From Prevotellaceae bacterium HUN156 (GTDB taxonomy: Bacteria; Bacteroidota; Bacteroidia; Bacteroidales; Bacteroidaceae): a DNA stretch of 64,000 nucleotides. The notes under the pieces were generated by a model. That model worked only from the letters and a program-made list of their open reading frames with translations. It made no database searches and was not told the origin of the DNA. A program made the translations under genes and the position numbers. How positions within the stretch are numbered: the first letter of the stretch is position 1; the number at the start of each line of letters is the position of its first letter. The DNA lies in NCBI GenBank assembly GCA_900119285.1, contig FPIT01000007.1:1-64000 (forward strand), read 5' to 3'. This document shows, one piece after another, positions 7,778 through 15,469 of this stretch.

Positions 7778-8317
7778 TTACTTACACAGTCCCAGGAATT
7801 CGAACTTAAAGTTCTTACCCTTTGCTGAAGGGAACTGGCTGCGACTGTCAACACGCTGAGACAAGTGGTCAACAATACGATCGTAGCACTCCTGACCAGA
7901 AGAAGCCTTGCAGCGAGCCACAAAGTGAGTATCACGATACTGGAACTTGCCAGTACCAGGCACCAACTGTACACGCTTGAAATCTATAGCACCTTCATAC
8001 CATCCAAAACGTTCTTCGTTGAGCTTCATGACAGCAGGAGATACAGGCTTGGCACCCTGATTGTCAGAAGTGTGAACAGCCTTCTTATCCTTGAAGTCCT
8101 GCATCGTGGCAGCTTCAGTCTTAATAATAATAAAGTAGACACGAGGACGAATCTTATAGCGCTTGGGGTAGAATACATCGCTGGCTGCATAGTCGCGAAT
8201 ATCCTTCTCCAACATAGGATTCATACCTATATCATCAATATTAGCCAAAAATGAGATAGCATCATCTACATTCGTAACCAAGATTTCACTATCAAAGTAA
8301 CGTAAATATAAATTCAT
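7778..8317 (-). CDS. Conserved protein of unknown function, 179 aa
   Basis: I do not recognise the family. The protein has 179 residues, no signal peptide or membrane segment, and mixed charged and aromatic content. Visible features are MNLYLRYFDSEILVTNVDDA at the start, YKIRPRVYFIIIKTEA in the middle and RDTHFVARCKASSGQECYDR near residue 130. The tone is that of a compact cytoplasmic alpha/beta protein. It lies between four tRNA genes and the ssb-gldE pair, all on the minus strand. It may share a transcript with the tRNAs upstream, since no clear -7 element is seen before its start. Confidence 0.65.
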   Translation of the reverse strand: MNLYLRYFDSEILVTNVDDAISFLANIDDIGMNPMLEKDIRDYAASDVFYPKRYKIRPRVYFIIIKTEAATMQDFKDKKAVHTSDNQGAKPVSPAVMKLNEERFGWYEGAIDFKRVQLVPGTGKFQYRDTHFVARCKASSGQECYDRIVDHLSQRVDSRSQFPSAKGKNFKFEFLGLCK

Positions 8318-8366
8318 TAGAATGGTTGTTTGTTTTTCGAATTTTTCAATTAAAAAATCAAAGAAG

Positions 8367-8439
8367 AGCGGAAAACGGGACTCGGACCCGCGACCCCAAC
8401 CTTGGCAAGGTTGTGCTCTACCAACTGAGCTATTTCCGC
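8367..8439 (-). tRNA. tRNA-Gly (GCC)
   Basis: Seventy-three bases fold as a tRNA with GCGGAAA/TTTCCGC acceptor arms, a D-arm AGCTCAGTTGGTAGAGC and a GCGGGTCCGAGTCCCGT T-arm. The anticodon arm CAACCTTGCCAAGGTTG carries GCC. CCA is not encoded. It is identical to the copy at 8714-8786. Confidence 0.96.
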
Positions 8440-8463
8440 ATAATGTGAAATTTTAAAAACTGA

Positions 8464-8550
8464 TGGTGAAGAGGAGGAGACTCGAACTCCCACGTCGCAA
8501 TTGACACTACCCCCTCAAAGTAGCGCGTCTACCAATTCCGCCACCTCTCC
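8464..8550 (-). tRNA. tRNA-Leu (GAG)
   Basis: GGAGAGG pairs with CCTCTTC as acceptor arm, with one G-U. The D-arm is GGCGGAATTGGTAGACGC and the anticodon arm CTACTTTGAGGGGGTAG has GAG at 34-36. A long variable arm (type II tRNA) and the T-arm follow. The 3' CCA is encoded at 8464-8466. Confidence 0.93.
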
Positions 8551-8579
8551 ATCATGTTTAACTTGTGAAGAAAAAAGAG

Positions 8580-8661
8580 TGCCCAGAACAGGACTCGAAC
8601 CTGCACGCCTCGCGGCACACGCACCTGAAACGTGCGCGTCTACCAATTCCGCCACCTGGGC
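8580..8661 (-). tRNA. tRNA-Leu (CAG)
   Basis: GCCCAGG pairs with TCTGGGC as acceptor arm. The anticodon arm CACGTTTCAGGTGCGTG gives loop TTCAGGT with anticodon CAG. An alternative register would give anticodon TTC, but the long variable arm and leucine-type D-arm argue for leucine. CCA is not encoded. Confidence 0.9.
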
Positions 8662-8713
8662 ATTTTAATTATTACAAGCCTTCTTGTAATACTCTTTTTT
8701 GTTCAACATGTTG

Positions 8714-8786
8714 AGCGGAAAACGGGACTCGGACCCGCGACCCCAACCTTGGCAAGGTTGTGCTCTACCAACTGAGCTATTTCCGC
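8714..8786 (-). tRNA. tRNA-Gly (GCC), second identical copy
   Basis: The sequence is identical over all 73 bases to the tRNA-Gly at 8367-8439. It is the first gene of the four-tRNA cluster in the direction of transcription. Confidence 0.96.
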
Positions 8787-8948
8787 ATTTAAATCCTCAA
8801 GGAGGAGCATCTCTCTCGATTGCGGATGCAAAGGTACTACTTTTTTCGGAACCTGCAAAACTTTTCGCACTTTTTTTTAGAAAAAACACTGATTTTTTCT
8901 GTATGGCTGCGGGCCGAGAGGCCTACACCTTATTTATATATATACCCA

Positions 8949-9797
8949 TCAGCGAGAAATACGCTCAAAAACGAAACGCTCGCCAAGCTGGAAGCCCTCC
9001 TCATAAAGCCGTTCCAACTTCTCTACATCTTGACAGATTCTTCCTACTTCCAATGGTTTTTCAGGACGAATAACAATAATTTCGCCCCAATCTTCCATTC
9101 GTTCTATCAAATCGAGCTGTTTGTTATATTCTTCAGTGCGACGACTCAGCGCTACTCGCAAACGAGGATATTCGTGATAAACGAAGCGTGGCATCTTGAA
9201 ATCCATCTCTGAAGAACGATAACCACGATTGCGCGTCAAGACCACCACATTCTCATGATGGCCAGTATCTATAGAACGAACAATGGGAATACTATCTACA
9301 ATACCGCCATCAAGCATGGGGATGCCATCAACCTTGGTAATCTGAGCCACGAAAGGAAGTGAAGAGCTGGCTTTGGCTATCTGAGTCAATCTACGATGGT
9401 TGTGTTTCTCTGAGAGATACATAGCGCGACCTGTCTTACAGTTGGTAGTAACCATTTCGAATACAGCAGGATTCTTCTCGTAGGTTTTATAGTCGAAAGG
9501 TACAAATTCTTCCTGAAAGCGCTGATAGAGTATCTCTGGGTCGAAGATGCTACCATTCTGTATCAGGCTGCGAAGCGAGATGTAATCATACTTCTTCAGC
9601 ATGTCGATATTCGACCATCTGGCTCTTCTGGGCTGACGACTCATATACGACAATCCATTGCATGCACCAGCAGAGACAGCCACCACATAAGGGAAATAAA
9701 CCTCATGCTTCATCAGGGCATCAAGTACACCAGAAGTGAACACGCCACGCATGCCTCCACCCTCAAGTACCAATCCAGTTTGTTGTGTAATCTTCAT
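8949..9797 (-). CDS. Patatin-like phospholipase
   Basis: This 282-residue cytoplasmic or membrane-associated hydrolase belongs to the bacterial patatin family. GLVLEGGGMRGVFTSGVLDA (8-27) is the oxyanion-hole glycine motif. AVSAGACNG holds the nucleophile Ser42, with Ala replacing the first Gly of GxSxG, and MLDGGIVDS supplies Asp163 of the Ser-Asp dyad. Patatins release fatty acids from phospholipids or acyl esters; the substrate is unknown. A paralogue of similar length and layout is encoded at 54885. It has its own promoter and precedes the tRNA cluster. Confidence 0.86.
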   Translation of the reverse strand: MKITQQTGLVLEGGGMRGVFTSGVLDALMKHEVYFPYVVAVSAGACNGLSYMSRQPRRARWSNIDMLKKYDYISLRSLIQNGSIFDPEILYQRFQEEFVPFDYKTYEKNPAVFEMVTTNCKTGRAMYLSEKHNHRRLTQIAKASSSLPFVAQITKVDGIPMLDGGIVDSIPIVRSIDTGHHENVVVLTRNRGYRSSEMDFKMPRFVYHEYPRLRVALSRRTEEYNKQLDLIERMEDWGEIIVIRPEKPLEVGRICQDVEKLERLYEEGFQLGERFVFERISR

Positions 9798-9805
9798 TTC
9801 GCATG

Positions 9806-9813
9806 CAAATTTA
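9806..9813 (-). promoter_or_regulatory. -7 promoter element of patatin gene
   Basis: TAAATTTG on the minus strand ends 9 bases before ATG 9797, giving a very short leader. Confidence 0.5.
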
Positions 9814-9857
9814 GTTAAAATCCGTGTAATATGTACATTTTATGCACTTTTTTTTAT

Positions 9858-9865
9858 TACCTTTG
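9858..9865 (+). promoter_or_regulatory. -7 promoter element of aminopeptidase P gene
   Basis: TACCTTTG lies 28 bases before ATG 9894 and is divergent from the patatin promoter. It falls inside a longer frame opening at 9831 and so supports the 9894 start. Confidence 0.75.
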
Positions 9866-9893
9866 CAAGCAAAAACAAAAACTACATAGCAAA

Positions 9894-11282
9894 ATGTTTA
9901 ATCAAGAGACTTATATTCGACGTCGTGCCGAATTAAAAAAGATGGTTGGCGAGGGCATTATCGTGCTCTTTGGCAACAACGAGGCTCCTTGCAACTATCC
10001 GGCCAACTGCTATGCGCCGATGCGTCAGGACTCCTCGTTTCTCTACTATTTCGGACAGCACCGCGACGGACTGGTAGGTGTCATCGATATAGATAAAGAT
10101 GAGGAATGGCTGTTTGGCGATGATATTGATGTAGAAGACATCGTATGGATGGGCTTTACACCCAGTGTTGCAGACCTCGCAGCAGAGGTAGGCATTAAGA
10201 AGACTGCCCCAATGTCAGCGCTCAGTACAGTATGTAGCTCTGCTACAAACAGAACCGTTCACTTCCTGCCTCCCTATCGCCACGACACAAAGATACAGAT
10301 TATGGATCTGCTGGGCATTCATCCCTCTAAGCAGAAGGAAGCAGCATCACTGAAACTGATTCAGGCTGTTGTTAAGATGCGTGCCACAAAGGAGCCACAG
10401 GAGATTGCTGCTATCGACCGCGCTTGTAATGTGGGTTATGCCATGCATACCACTGCACAGCTGCTGATTAAGCCAGGCATCACTGAGCGCTTTATTGGTG
10501 GACAGGTGGATGGTGTTGCCCGTTCGCTGGCTCAAGGCACCAGCTTTGCCACTATCTTCAGTCAACATGGTGAGATTATGCACGGCAATCCTTCTGACGC
10601 TAAGTTGGAGGATGGCAGACTGGCACTCTGCGATGCTGGTTGCGAACTCGACGACTACTGTTCTGACCATACTCGTACCATGCCAGTTAATGGTAAGTTT
10701 ACACAGCGCCAACAGGAGATCTACTCTATCGTGGAAGCTTGCCACGACTATGTATTAGAGGTAGCTAAGCCTGGCGTAAAGTATATGGATGTTCACTTTG
10801 CCGTATGTCGCATGATGACTGAGCGCCTGAAGGAACTCGGATTGATGAAGGGCGACACCGACGAGGCCGTTCGTGCTGGAGCTCACGCCATGTTCCTGCC
10901 TCACGGATTAGGTCACATGATGGGTATGGACGTTCACGATATGGAGGGACTCGGACAGATTTATGTTGGTTTCGATGAAGAGACTCGTCCCAACCTTGAG
11001 CAGTTTGGTACTAACTGTCTGCGCATGGGTCGCAAGCTGGAAGAAGGCTTCGTAGTTACTGACGAGCCTGGCATCTACTTCATCCCTGCTCTCATCGATG
11101 AGTGGAAAGCAAGTGGTCACTGCAAGGAGTTCCTTAACTTCGACAAACTTGAGACCTACAAGGACTTTGGCGGTATCCGCATCGAAGACGATGTGCTCAT
11201 CACAAAAGACGGATGCCGATTCCTGGGCGACAAGCGCATACCTTATCATGTGAAGGAGCTTGAAGAGTTTATGGCGAAATAA
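9894..11282 (+). CDS. pepP: Aminopeptidase P (Xaa-Pro aminopeptidase)
   Basis: From ATG 9894 the protein has 462 residues. An upstream in-frame ATG at 9831 is rejected because the promoter lies between the two. It has the aminopeptidase P N-terminal domain (about 1-150, with NCYAPMRQDSSFLYYFG) and an M24 pita-bread catalytic domain. The five metal ligands are visible as Asp247 (DAGCELDD), Asp258 (CSDHTRT), His337 (HGLGHMMG), Glu391 (TDEPGIYF) and Glu431 (RIEDD). The enzyme removes the N-terminal residue before proline and needs two Mn2+ ions. It lies upstream of a second peptidase gene at 11349. Confidence 0.93.
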   Translation: MFNQETYIRRRAELKKMVGEGIIVLFGNNEAPCNYPANCYAPMRQDSSFLYYFGQHRDGLVGVIDIDKDEEWLFGDDIDVEDIVWMGFTPSVADLAAEVGIKKTAPMSALSTVCSSATNRTVHFLPPYRHDTKIQIMDLLGIHPSKQKEAASLKLIQAVVKMRATKEPQEIAAIDRACNVGYAMHTTAQLLIKPGITERFIGGQVDGVARSLAQGTSFATIFSQHGEIMHGNPSDAKLEDGRLALCDAGCELDDYCSDHTRTMPVNGKFTQRQQEIYSIVEACHDYVLEVAKPGVKYMDVHFAVCRMMTERLKELGLMKGDTDEAVRAGAHAMFLPHGLGHMMGMDVHDMEGLGQIYVGFDEETRPNLEQFGTNCLRMGRKLEEGFVVTDEPGIYFIPALIDEWKASGHCKEFLNFDKLETYKDFGGIRIEDDVLITKDGCRFLGDKRIPYHVKELEEFMAK

Positions 11283-11338
11283 CGAAATAACGAAATAACG
11301 TAATATCGTAATAACGAAATATCGAAAAAAATAACAAT
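11279..11338. repeat. AACGAAAT / AATATCG short-unit array
   Basis: Seven- to eight-base units around AACGAAAT and AATATCG repeat between the two peptidase genes. A related array (ATTTCGAT) lies at 50129-50175. Confidence 0.65.
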
Positions 11339-11348
11339 AAAAAAAATT

Positions 11349-12551
11349 ATGAAGAAATTATTCACACTCGCACTGCTGGCTTTCGTAGCCGCTGGTGCAC
11401 AGGCAGAGGAGAAGAAAGACTCTGCTGCTAGCAACAAACCCGTATTTACAACCATCAAGGAGAACCCTATTACCAGCATTAAGGACCAGAACCGTTCTGG
11501 TACGTGCTGGGACTACTCTACCCTCTCCTTCTTTGAGTCTGAGATACTGAAAGCTACTGGTAAGACTTATGACCTCGATGAGTCATTCATTGCCAACAAG
11601 ACTTATATGGAGCGCGCCATTCAGGTAGTTCGCTATCATGGTGACTGCCAGTTTGCTCAGGGTGGTTCAGCAGAAGACGTGCTGGCTACCATGAAGACTC
11701 ACGGTATCGTTCCACAGGGCATCATGCCTTTCCCCGGTTCACTGTATGGTGACTCTCTGAACAACTTCAACGAGTTCTTCTCACTGCTGGAGCCATACGT
11801 AGCAGCTATCGCAAAGAGCGACGCTAAGAAGATTTCTAATCAGTGGAAGGCTGGTTTGCAGGGAATCCTCGACGCTTATCTCGGTAAGTGCCCTGAGGAG
11901 TTCACCTACGAGGGCAAGAAGTATACTCCAAAGAGCTTCATGAAGAGCCTCGGTATCAACCTCGACGACTATGTTAGCATCACCAGTTACACCCACCATC
12001 CTTTCTACACTACCTTTGCTGTAGAGGTACAGGACAACTGGCGTTTCCCACAGTCATACAACCTGCCTATGGATGAGATGATGAAGGTTATCGACAATGC
12101 TATCGAAAAGGGTTACACCGTTGCTTGGGGTGGCGACGTTTCTGAGGATGGCTTCACTCGTAAGGGTCTGGCTTATGCCATCGACGGAAAGGCTGCACAG
12201 AGCCTGCGTGGTAGCGATATGGCTAAGTGGCTCAAGCTGAGCAGTACCAAGAAGCGCGACATCATCGACTCACTCGGTTGCAATGTTCCCGAGATTGTTC
12301 CTACACAGGAGATGCGTCAGGAGCGTTTCGACAACTGGGAACTTACCGACGACCACGGCATGCTGATCTACGGTGTTGCTAAGGACCAGAACGGCAAGGA
12401 GTACTATATGGTGAAGAACTCTTGGGGTGAGAGTGGCGACTACAAAGGTATCTGGTATATGACCAAGGCCTTCATCGCTGCTAATACAATGGACTTCCTC
12501 ATCAACAAGAACGCTATTCCCAAGGATATTCGCAAGAAGTTGGGACTCTAA
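11349..12551 (+). CDS. C1-family aminopeptidase, bleomycin hydrolase type, exported
   Basis: The 400-residue protein begins with a signal peptide (MKKLFTLALLAFVAAGAQAE) and continues as a papain-like C1B peptidase of the PepC/bleomycin hydrolase type. The catalytic triad is visible: Cys53 in NRSGTCWDYST, His336 in TDDHGMLIYG, and Asn357 in MVKNSWGESGDYKG. Relatives form hexameric self-compartmentalised aminopeptidases, but an exported version implies a periplasmic peptide-degrading role. It follows pepP by 66 bases of repeat array and may be co-transcribed with it. A hairpin terminator follows the stop. Confidence 0.87.
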   Translation: MKKLFTLALLAFVAAGAQAEEKKDSAASNKPVFTTIKENPITSIKDQNRSGTCWDYSTLSFFESEILKATGKTYDLDESFIANKTYMERAIQVVRYHGDCQFAQGGSAEDVLATMKTHGIVPQGIMPFPGSLYGDSLNNFNEFFSLLEPYVAAIAKSDAKKISNQWKAGLQGILDAYLGKCPEEFTYEGKKYTPKSFMKSLGINLDDYVSITSYTHHPFYTTFAVEVQDNWRFPQSYNLPMDEMMKVIDNAIEKGYTVAWGGDVSEDGFTRKGLAYAIDGKAAQSLRGSDMAKWLKLSSTKKRDIIDSLGCNVPEIVPTQEMRQERFDNWELTDDHGMLIYGVAKDQNGKEYYMVKNSWGESGDYKGIWYMTKAFIAANTMDFLINKNAIPKDIRKKLGL

Positions 12552-12579
12552 CGAAGTGTTCTTCGGAAGAATAAATAAT

Positions 12580-12612
12580 AAGCGGACTGCATGATTGCAA
12601 TCCGCTTTTCTT
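12580..12612. terminator. Hairpin terminator between convergent genes
   Basis: AAGCGGA pairs with TCCGCTT, with inner TGCA/TGCA pairing, followed by TTCTTTTTC. It lies between the peptidase and the converging MBL gene and could serve both. Confidence 0.7.
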
Positions 12613-12637
12613 TTTCTCACCTATTATAATTATACAA

Positions 12638-13282
12638 CTATCGCAGATAGGGATTGTTTCTTAACTCGTCAGCGATAGTAGTCTGAGGACCATGACCAGG
12701 ATAAACGATGGTGTCAGCAGGTAGTGAGGCAATAACGGAAGAGAGACTGCGCTCCATCTCCTGCCAAGAGCCTTCTGCAAAATCTGTTCGACCAATACTC
12801 ATACGGAAAAGTGTGTCGCCAGAGAAGGCCGTATGCTCGTCTTTACAATAGAAGAAGCACGAGCCGTGAGAGTGGCCAGGTGTCTGGAGTACTTGCAGCG
12901 TATGATTGCCAAAGGAAATAATATCGCCATTCTTCAACAATGTTCCTGTGGGGACTTGCTCATCATTCAGACGCATACCAAAGAGGCTCTCAGCTTGCTC
13001 ACCCAGATGTTCAACCATCTGCTGATCTTCTTCGCAAATCTCTACCTCTAACGCATATTGCTCATAGAGGTGGGCATTACCAAAGTTATGATCAAGATGA
13101 CCATGTGTAGCCAACAGATGAACGGGCTTCAACTGATGTTCGCGAATATAGTTATCTATGGCCTGCTTCTCTTCGGGATAGTAGGCTCCACAATCTATGA
13201 TGACACACTCGCGAGTATCATCACTCACCACATAGCAGTTCTCCTGCAAGGGGTTAACTTGGAAAGACTTTACGTTGAACAT
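12638..13282 (-). CDS. MBL-fold metallo-hydrolase, glyoxalase II-like
   Basis: From ATG 13282 the product has 214 residues. The frame stays open to 13324, but those 14 codons are entirely TTCAATC/TTCAATG repeat, so I place the start at MFNVKSFQVNPLQENCYVVS. The metal-binding motif THGHLDH gives His60, His62, Asp64 and His65, and TPGHSHGSC and FSGDTLFRMSIGRTD follow as in glyoxalase II-like proteins. The substrate may be a thioester such as S-lactoylglutathione, though short members of this family vary. It is the last gene of the minus-strand run that begins near smpB. Confidence 0.8.
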   Translation of the reverse strand: MFNVKSFQVNPLQENCYVVSDDTRECVIIDCGAYYPEEKQAIDNYIREHQLKPVHLLATHGHLDHNFGNAHLYEQYALEVEICEEDQQMVEHLGEQAESLFGMRLNDEQVPTGTLLKNGDIISFGNHTLQVLQTPGHSHGSCFFYCKDEHTAFSGDTLFRMSIGRTDFAEGSWQEMERSLSSVIASLPADTIVYPGHGPQTTIADELRNNPYLR

Positions 13283-13328
13283 TGAAGATTGAACATTGAA
13301 GATTGAACATTGAAGATTGAACATTGAA
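13277..13328. repeat. TTCAATC/TTCAATG array at the MBL gene start
   Basis: At least four units alternating TTCAATG and TTCAATC fill the space between the GHL10 and MBL genes. On the minus strand each unit offers an ATGTTCAA, and the last one supplies the start codon of the MBL gene. Confidence 0.8.
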
Positions 13329-13347
13329 GATTACTAACCGCTAACCA

Positions 13348-14829
13348 TTAGTATTTCACTTTCTTCTTTGCGATATCACTCTCATTCTGCAAGCGATCAA
13401 GAGCTGTGACAACATAGACGAAAGATGTCTTGAGAGGTGCATCAGGCAATTCGAAATGTGTATCGCTGGTGATGGCAAGAATCTTGCTGGGATCACTGAT
13501 GTTTATCTTCTCACCCTTATCGAAGCGATATACCACATATTTTGCAGCCACATCATACCACTCCTTGCCTTTGGGGGCAGTCCAGAAGAGCACTTTCTTA
13601 TCGCCAAAGTCTACCACCTTTACCTTGCGAGGCTTGCGTGGTGCCTCATTATCAATCCAAGGAGTGGTGGGCTGCAAAGCAGGATAACGCCAGTAGTTGT
13701 TGCGCAGCGAGGTGCCATAGTTACCGATATTATCAACAGCAGCCTTTGCATACCACAATACGGTACCCTTTACATTGGGTAAATCATTGTGCAGAGCCAT
13801 CTTAGCAGCCAACTGGTGGCGCTTAGGATTGCTGATATCAGGATACTTTACGGTGCGCTCCACATCTTCACCAATATAGAGATTTACCTTGCTGCAGTGA
13901 TGGTTCCACCAATTGATAAGTTCATCATAGTCAGCAGCCTTGTTGCCAATCTCCCAATACAGTTGAGGTACACAATAGTCCATCCAACCCTTATTCACCC
14001 ACAGCAAGATGTCAGCATAAAGTTGGTCATAGTTCTGCAAGCCATTGGTACGACTACCATTAGGATCGCTCTTCTGATTGCGATAGATGCCAAATGGCGA
14101 GATACCCAACTTCACCCAAGGCTTGGTATTGTGTACAGTCTTAGCCAACTGCTCAATGAACATGCTTACATTCTGACGACGCCAGTCGTCGCGAGTAAGG
14201 AATCCCTCACCATACTGTTTGAAATCGTTAGCATCGGGAATCTCAACACCAGCTACAGGATAAGGATAGAAATAGTCGTCGATATGCAATCCATCAACAT
14301 CATAGCGAGTAAGGATGTCTCTTACTACCTCACAGATATAATCGCTATTCTCACGAAGTGCAGGATTAAGAAGTGTCAATCCATCGTATTCGAAGCAGCG
14401 CTCAGGATAACGGCTTACCACATGGTTGCTGGCATTGGTATGAGCAGTCTTGGTTTTAGCACGATAGGGATTTATCCATGCATGCAGCTCCATACCGCGC
14501 TGATGACATTGCTCAATCATCCACTTCAGAGGGTCCCAATAAGGCTGTGGTGCCTTACCCTGCTGCCCTGTAAGATAGAAACTCCAAGGTTCCAGCTGAC
14601 TCTCATAAAGCGCATCACACTCTGGGCGCACCTGAAAGATGATAGCGTTACAACCATCCTTCTGCAACTCGTCGAGCTGATAGCTTAGCGTCTGCTGCAT
14701 CTGCTTGGTAGGCATGCCCTTAAACTGTCCGTTGACACACTGTATCCATGCACCACGGAATTCGCGCTTCTGTTGTGCCACCAGCATCAATGGCAATAGT
14801 AGGAATATCGAGAGAATGATTTTTTTCAT
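13348..14829 (-). CDS. Secreted glycosyl hydrolase-like 10 (GHL10) family protein
   Basis: The 493-residue protein has a signal peptide (MKKIILSIFLLLPLMLVAQ). It is followed by the GHL10/YngK-type TIM barrel, starting at KREFRGAWIQCVNG and continuing through CNAIIFQVRPECDALY, MELHAWINPYRAK, DGLHIDDYFYPYP and WVKLGISPFGIYR. A fibronectin-like C-terminal region begins near residue 390 (APRKPRKVKVVDF). Members act on cell-envelope or exopolysaccharides, with activity reported for few of them. It sits between the HAD phosphatase gene (13 bases upstream) and the MBL gene, and so is probably in one transcript. Confidence 0.83.
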   Translation of the reverse strand: MKKIILSIFLLLPLMLVAQQKREFRGAWIQCVNGQFKGMPTKQMQQTLSYQLDELQKDGCNAIIFQVRPECDALYESQLEPWSFYLTGQQGKAPQPYWDPLKWMIEQCHQRGMELHAWINPYRAKTKTAHTNASNHVVSRYPERCFEYDGLTLLNPALRENSDYICEVVRDILTRYDVDGLHIDDYFYPYPVAGVEIPDANDFKQYGEGFLTRDDWRRQNVSMFIEQLAKTVHNTKPWVKLGISPFGIYRNQKSDPNGSRTNGLQNYDQLYADILLWVNKGWMDYCVPQLYWEIGNKAADYDELINWWNHHCSKVNLYIGEDVERTVKYPDISNPKRHQLAAKMALHNDLPNVKGTVLWYAKAAVDNIGNYGTSLRNNYWRYPALQPTTPWIDNEAPRKPRKVKVVDFGDKKVLFWTAPKGKEWYDVAAKYVVYRFDKGEKINISDPSKILAITSDTHFELPDAPLKTSFVYVVTALDRLQNESDIAKKKVKY

Positions 14830-14842
14830 GTTCTTTTTTGAT

Positions 14843-15469
14843 TTATTGTTTTAGATAATCATATATTTTCTCCGTCCAGTCTTCTCCATTTTCAGGGCAG
14901 AAGGTGTTGATGCCCAACTGGCTCGCCATTGCTACATTGCGAGGACCATCATCTACGAAGAGTGCATCACTGGGAAGTAGCTGTTCATTCATCAGTACCT
15001 GAAGGAATATCTCTTCCGAGGGTTTCATCATCTTCATCTTGTAACTCAGATAACAGGCATCGAAATAATGCGAGATGGGATGACCATGACCATCAAACTG
15101 CTCACTCTCAGCCCAATCCATCATATAAGGATTGGTGTTAGAAAGCAACACCAGACGATAACCCTCGCTACGCAGACGCTTCAAAGCCTCCAGATTGCGC
15201 TGTGGCAACTCCTTGGCATATCCTTGCCAAGCATGAGCGCACTCATCGTATGTCACCTCGCGACCTACCAGTTTACTAAACTCACTACGAAATTCCTCAG
15301 CAGTAATCATGCCACCTTCTAAATCGCCAAAGATGCCACGCTGCTGATAAGGGTCAAGGCGGTCTTTCACATCAGCACATCCTAACGCTTCAAAGCGCTC
15401 AATGGCTTGCTTCTGGGACAGCGTAAACACGACGCCACCCATGTCGAATATAATTGTTTTTATTTCCAT
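14843..15469 (-). CDS. HAD-superfamily hydrolase
   Basis: This 208-residue cytoplasmic hydrolase has the HAD motifs in order. IIFDMGGVVF (7-16; Asp9 is followed by Gly at the +2 position where phosphatases usually have Asp) comes first. LVLLSNTNPYM (motif II, about 105-115), a Lys in KMKMMKPSEEIF (about 144-155) and FVDDGPRNVAMA (motif IV) complete the set. The cap is the helical C1 type, as in YihX-like sugar-phosphate phosphatases. The start overlaps the end of metH by 10 bases, which implies translational coupling, though a functional link to methionine synthesis is unproven. Confidence 0.82.
   Translation of the reverse strand: MEIKTIIFDMGGVVFTLSQKQAIERFEALGCADVKDRLDPYQQRGIFGDLEGGMITAEEFRSEFSKLVGREVTYDECAHAWQGYAKELPQRNLEALKRLRSEGYRLVLLSNTNPYMMDWAESEQFDGHGHPISHYFDACYLSYKMKMMKPSEEIFLQVLMNEQLLPSDALFVDDGPRNVAMASQLGINTFCPENGEDWTEKIYDYLKQ

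Noticed and set aside
8367..8786. tRNA cluster as an integration site
   Set aside because: Although two identical tRNA-Gly genes flank it, no integrase, phage gene or displaced tRNA end is present.
8949..9212. Plus-strand frames at the tRNA cluster and patatin end
   Set aside because: They run through tRNA genes or are antisense to the patatin gene.
13789..14688. 299-residue plus-strand frame opposite the GHL10 gene
   Set aside because: The minus-strand gene has clear family motifs and a signal peptide; the plus-strand product is Ile/Leu-rich with no motif.
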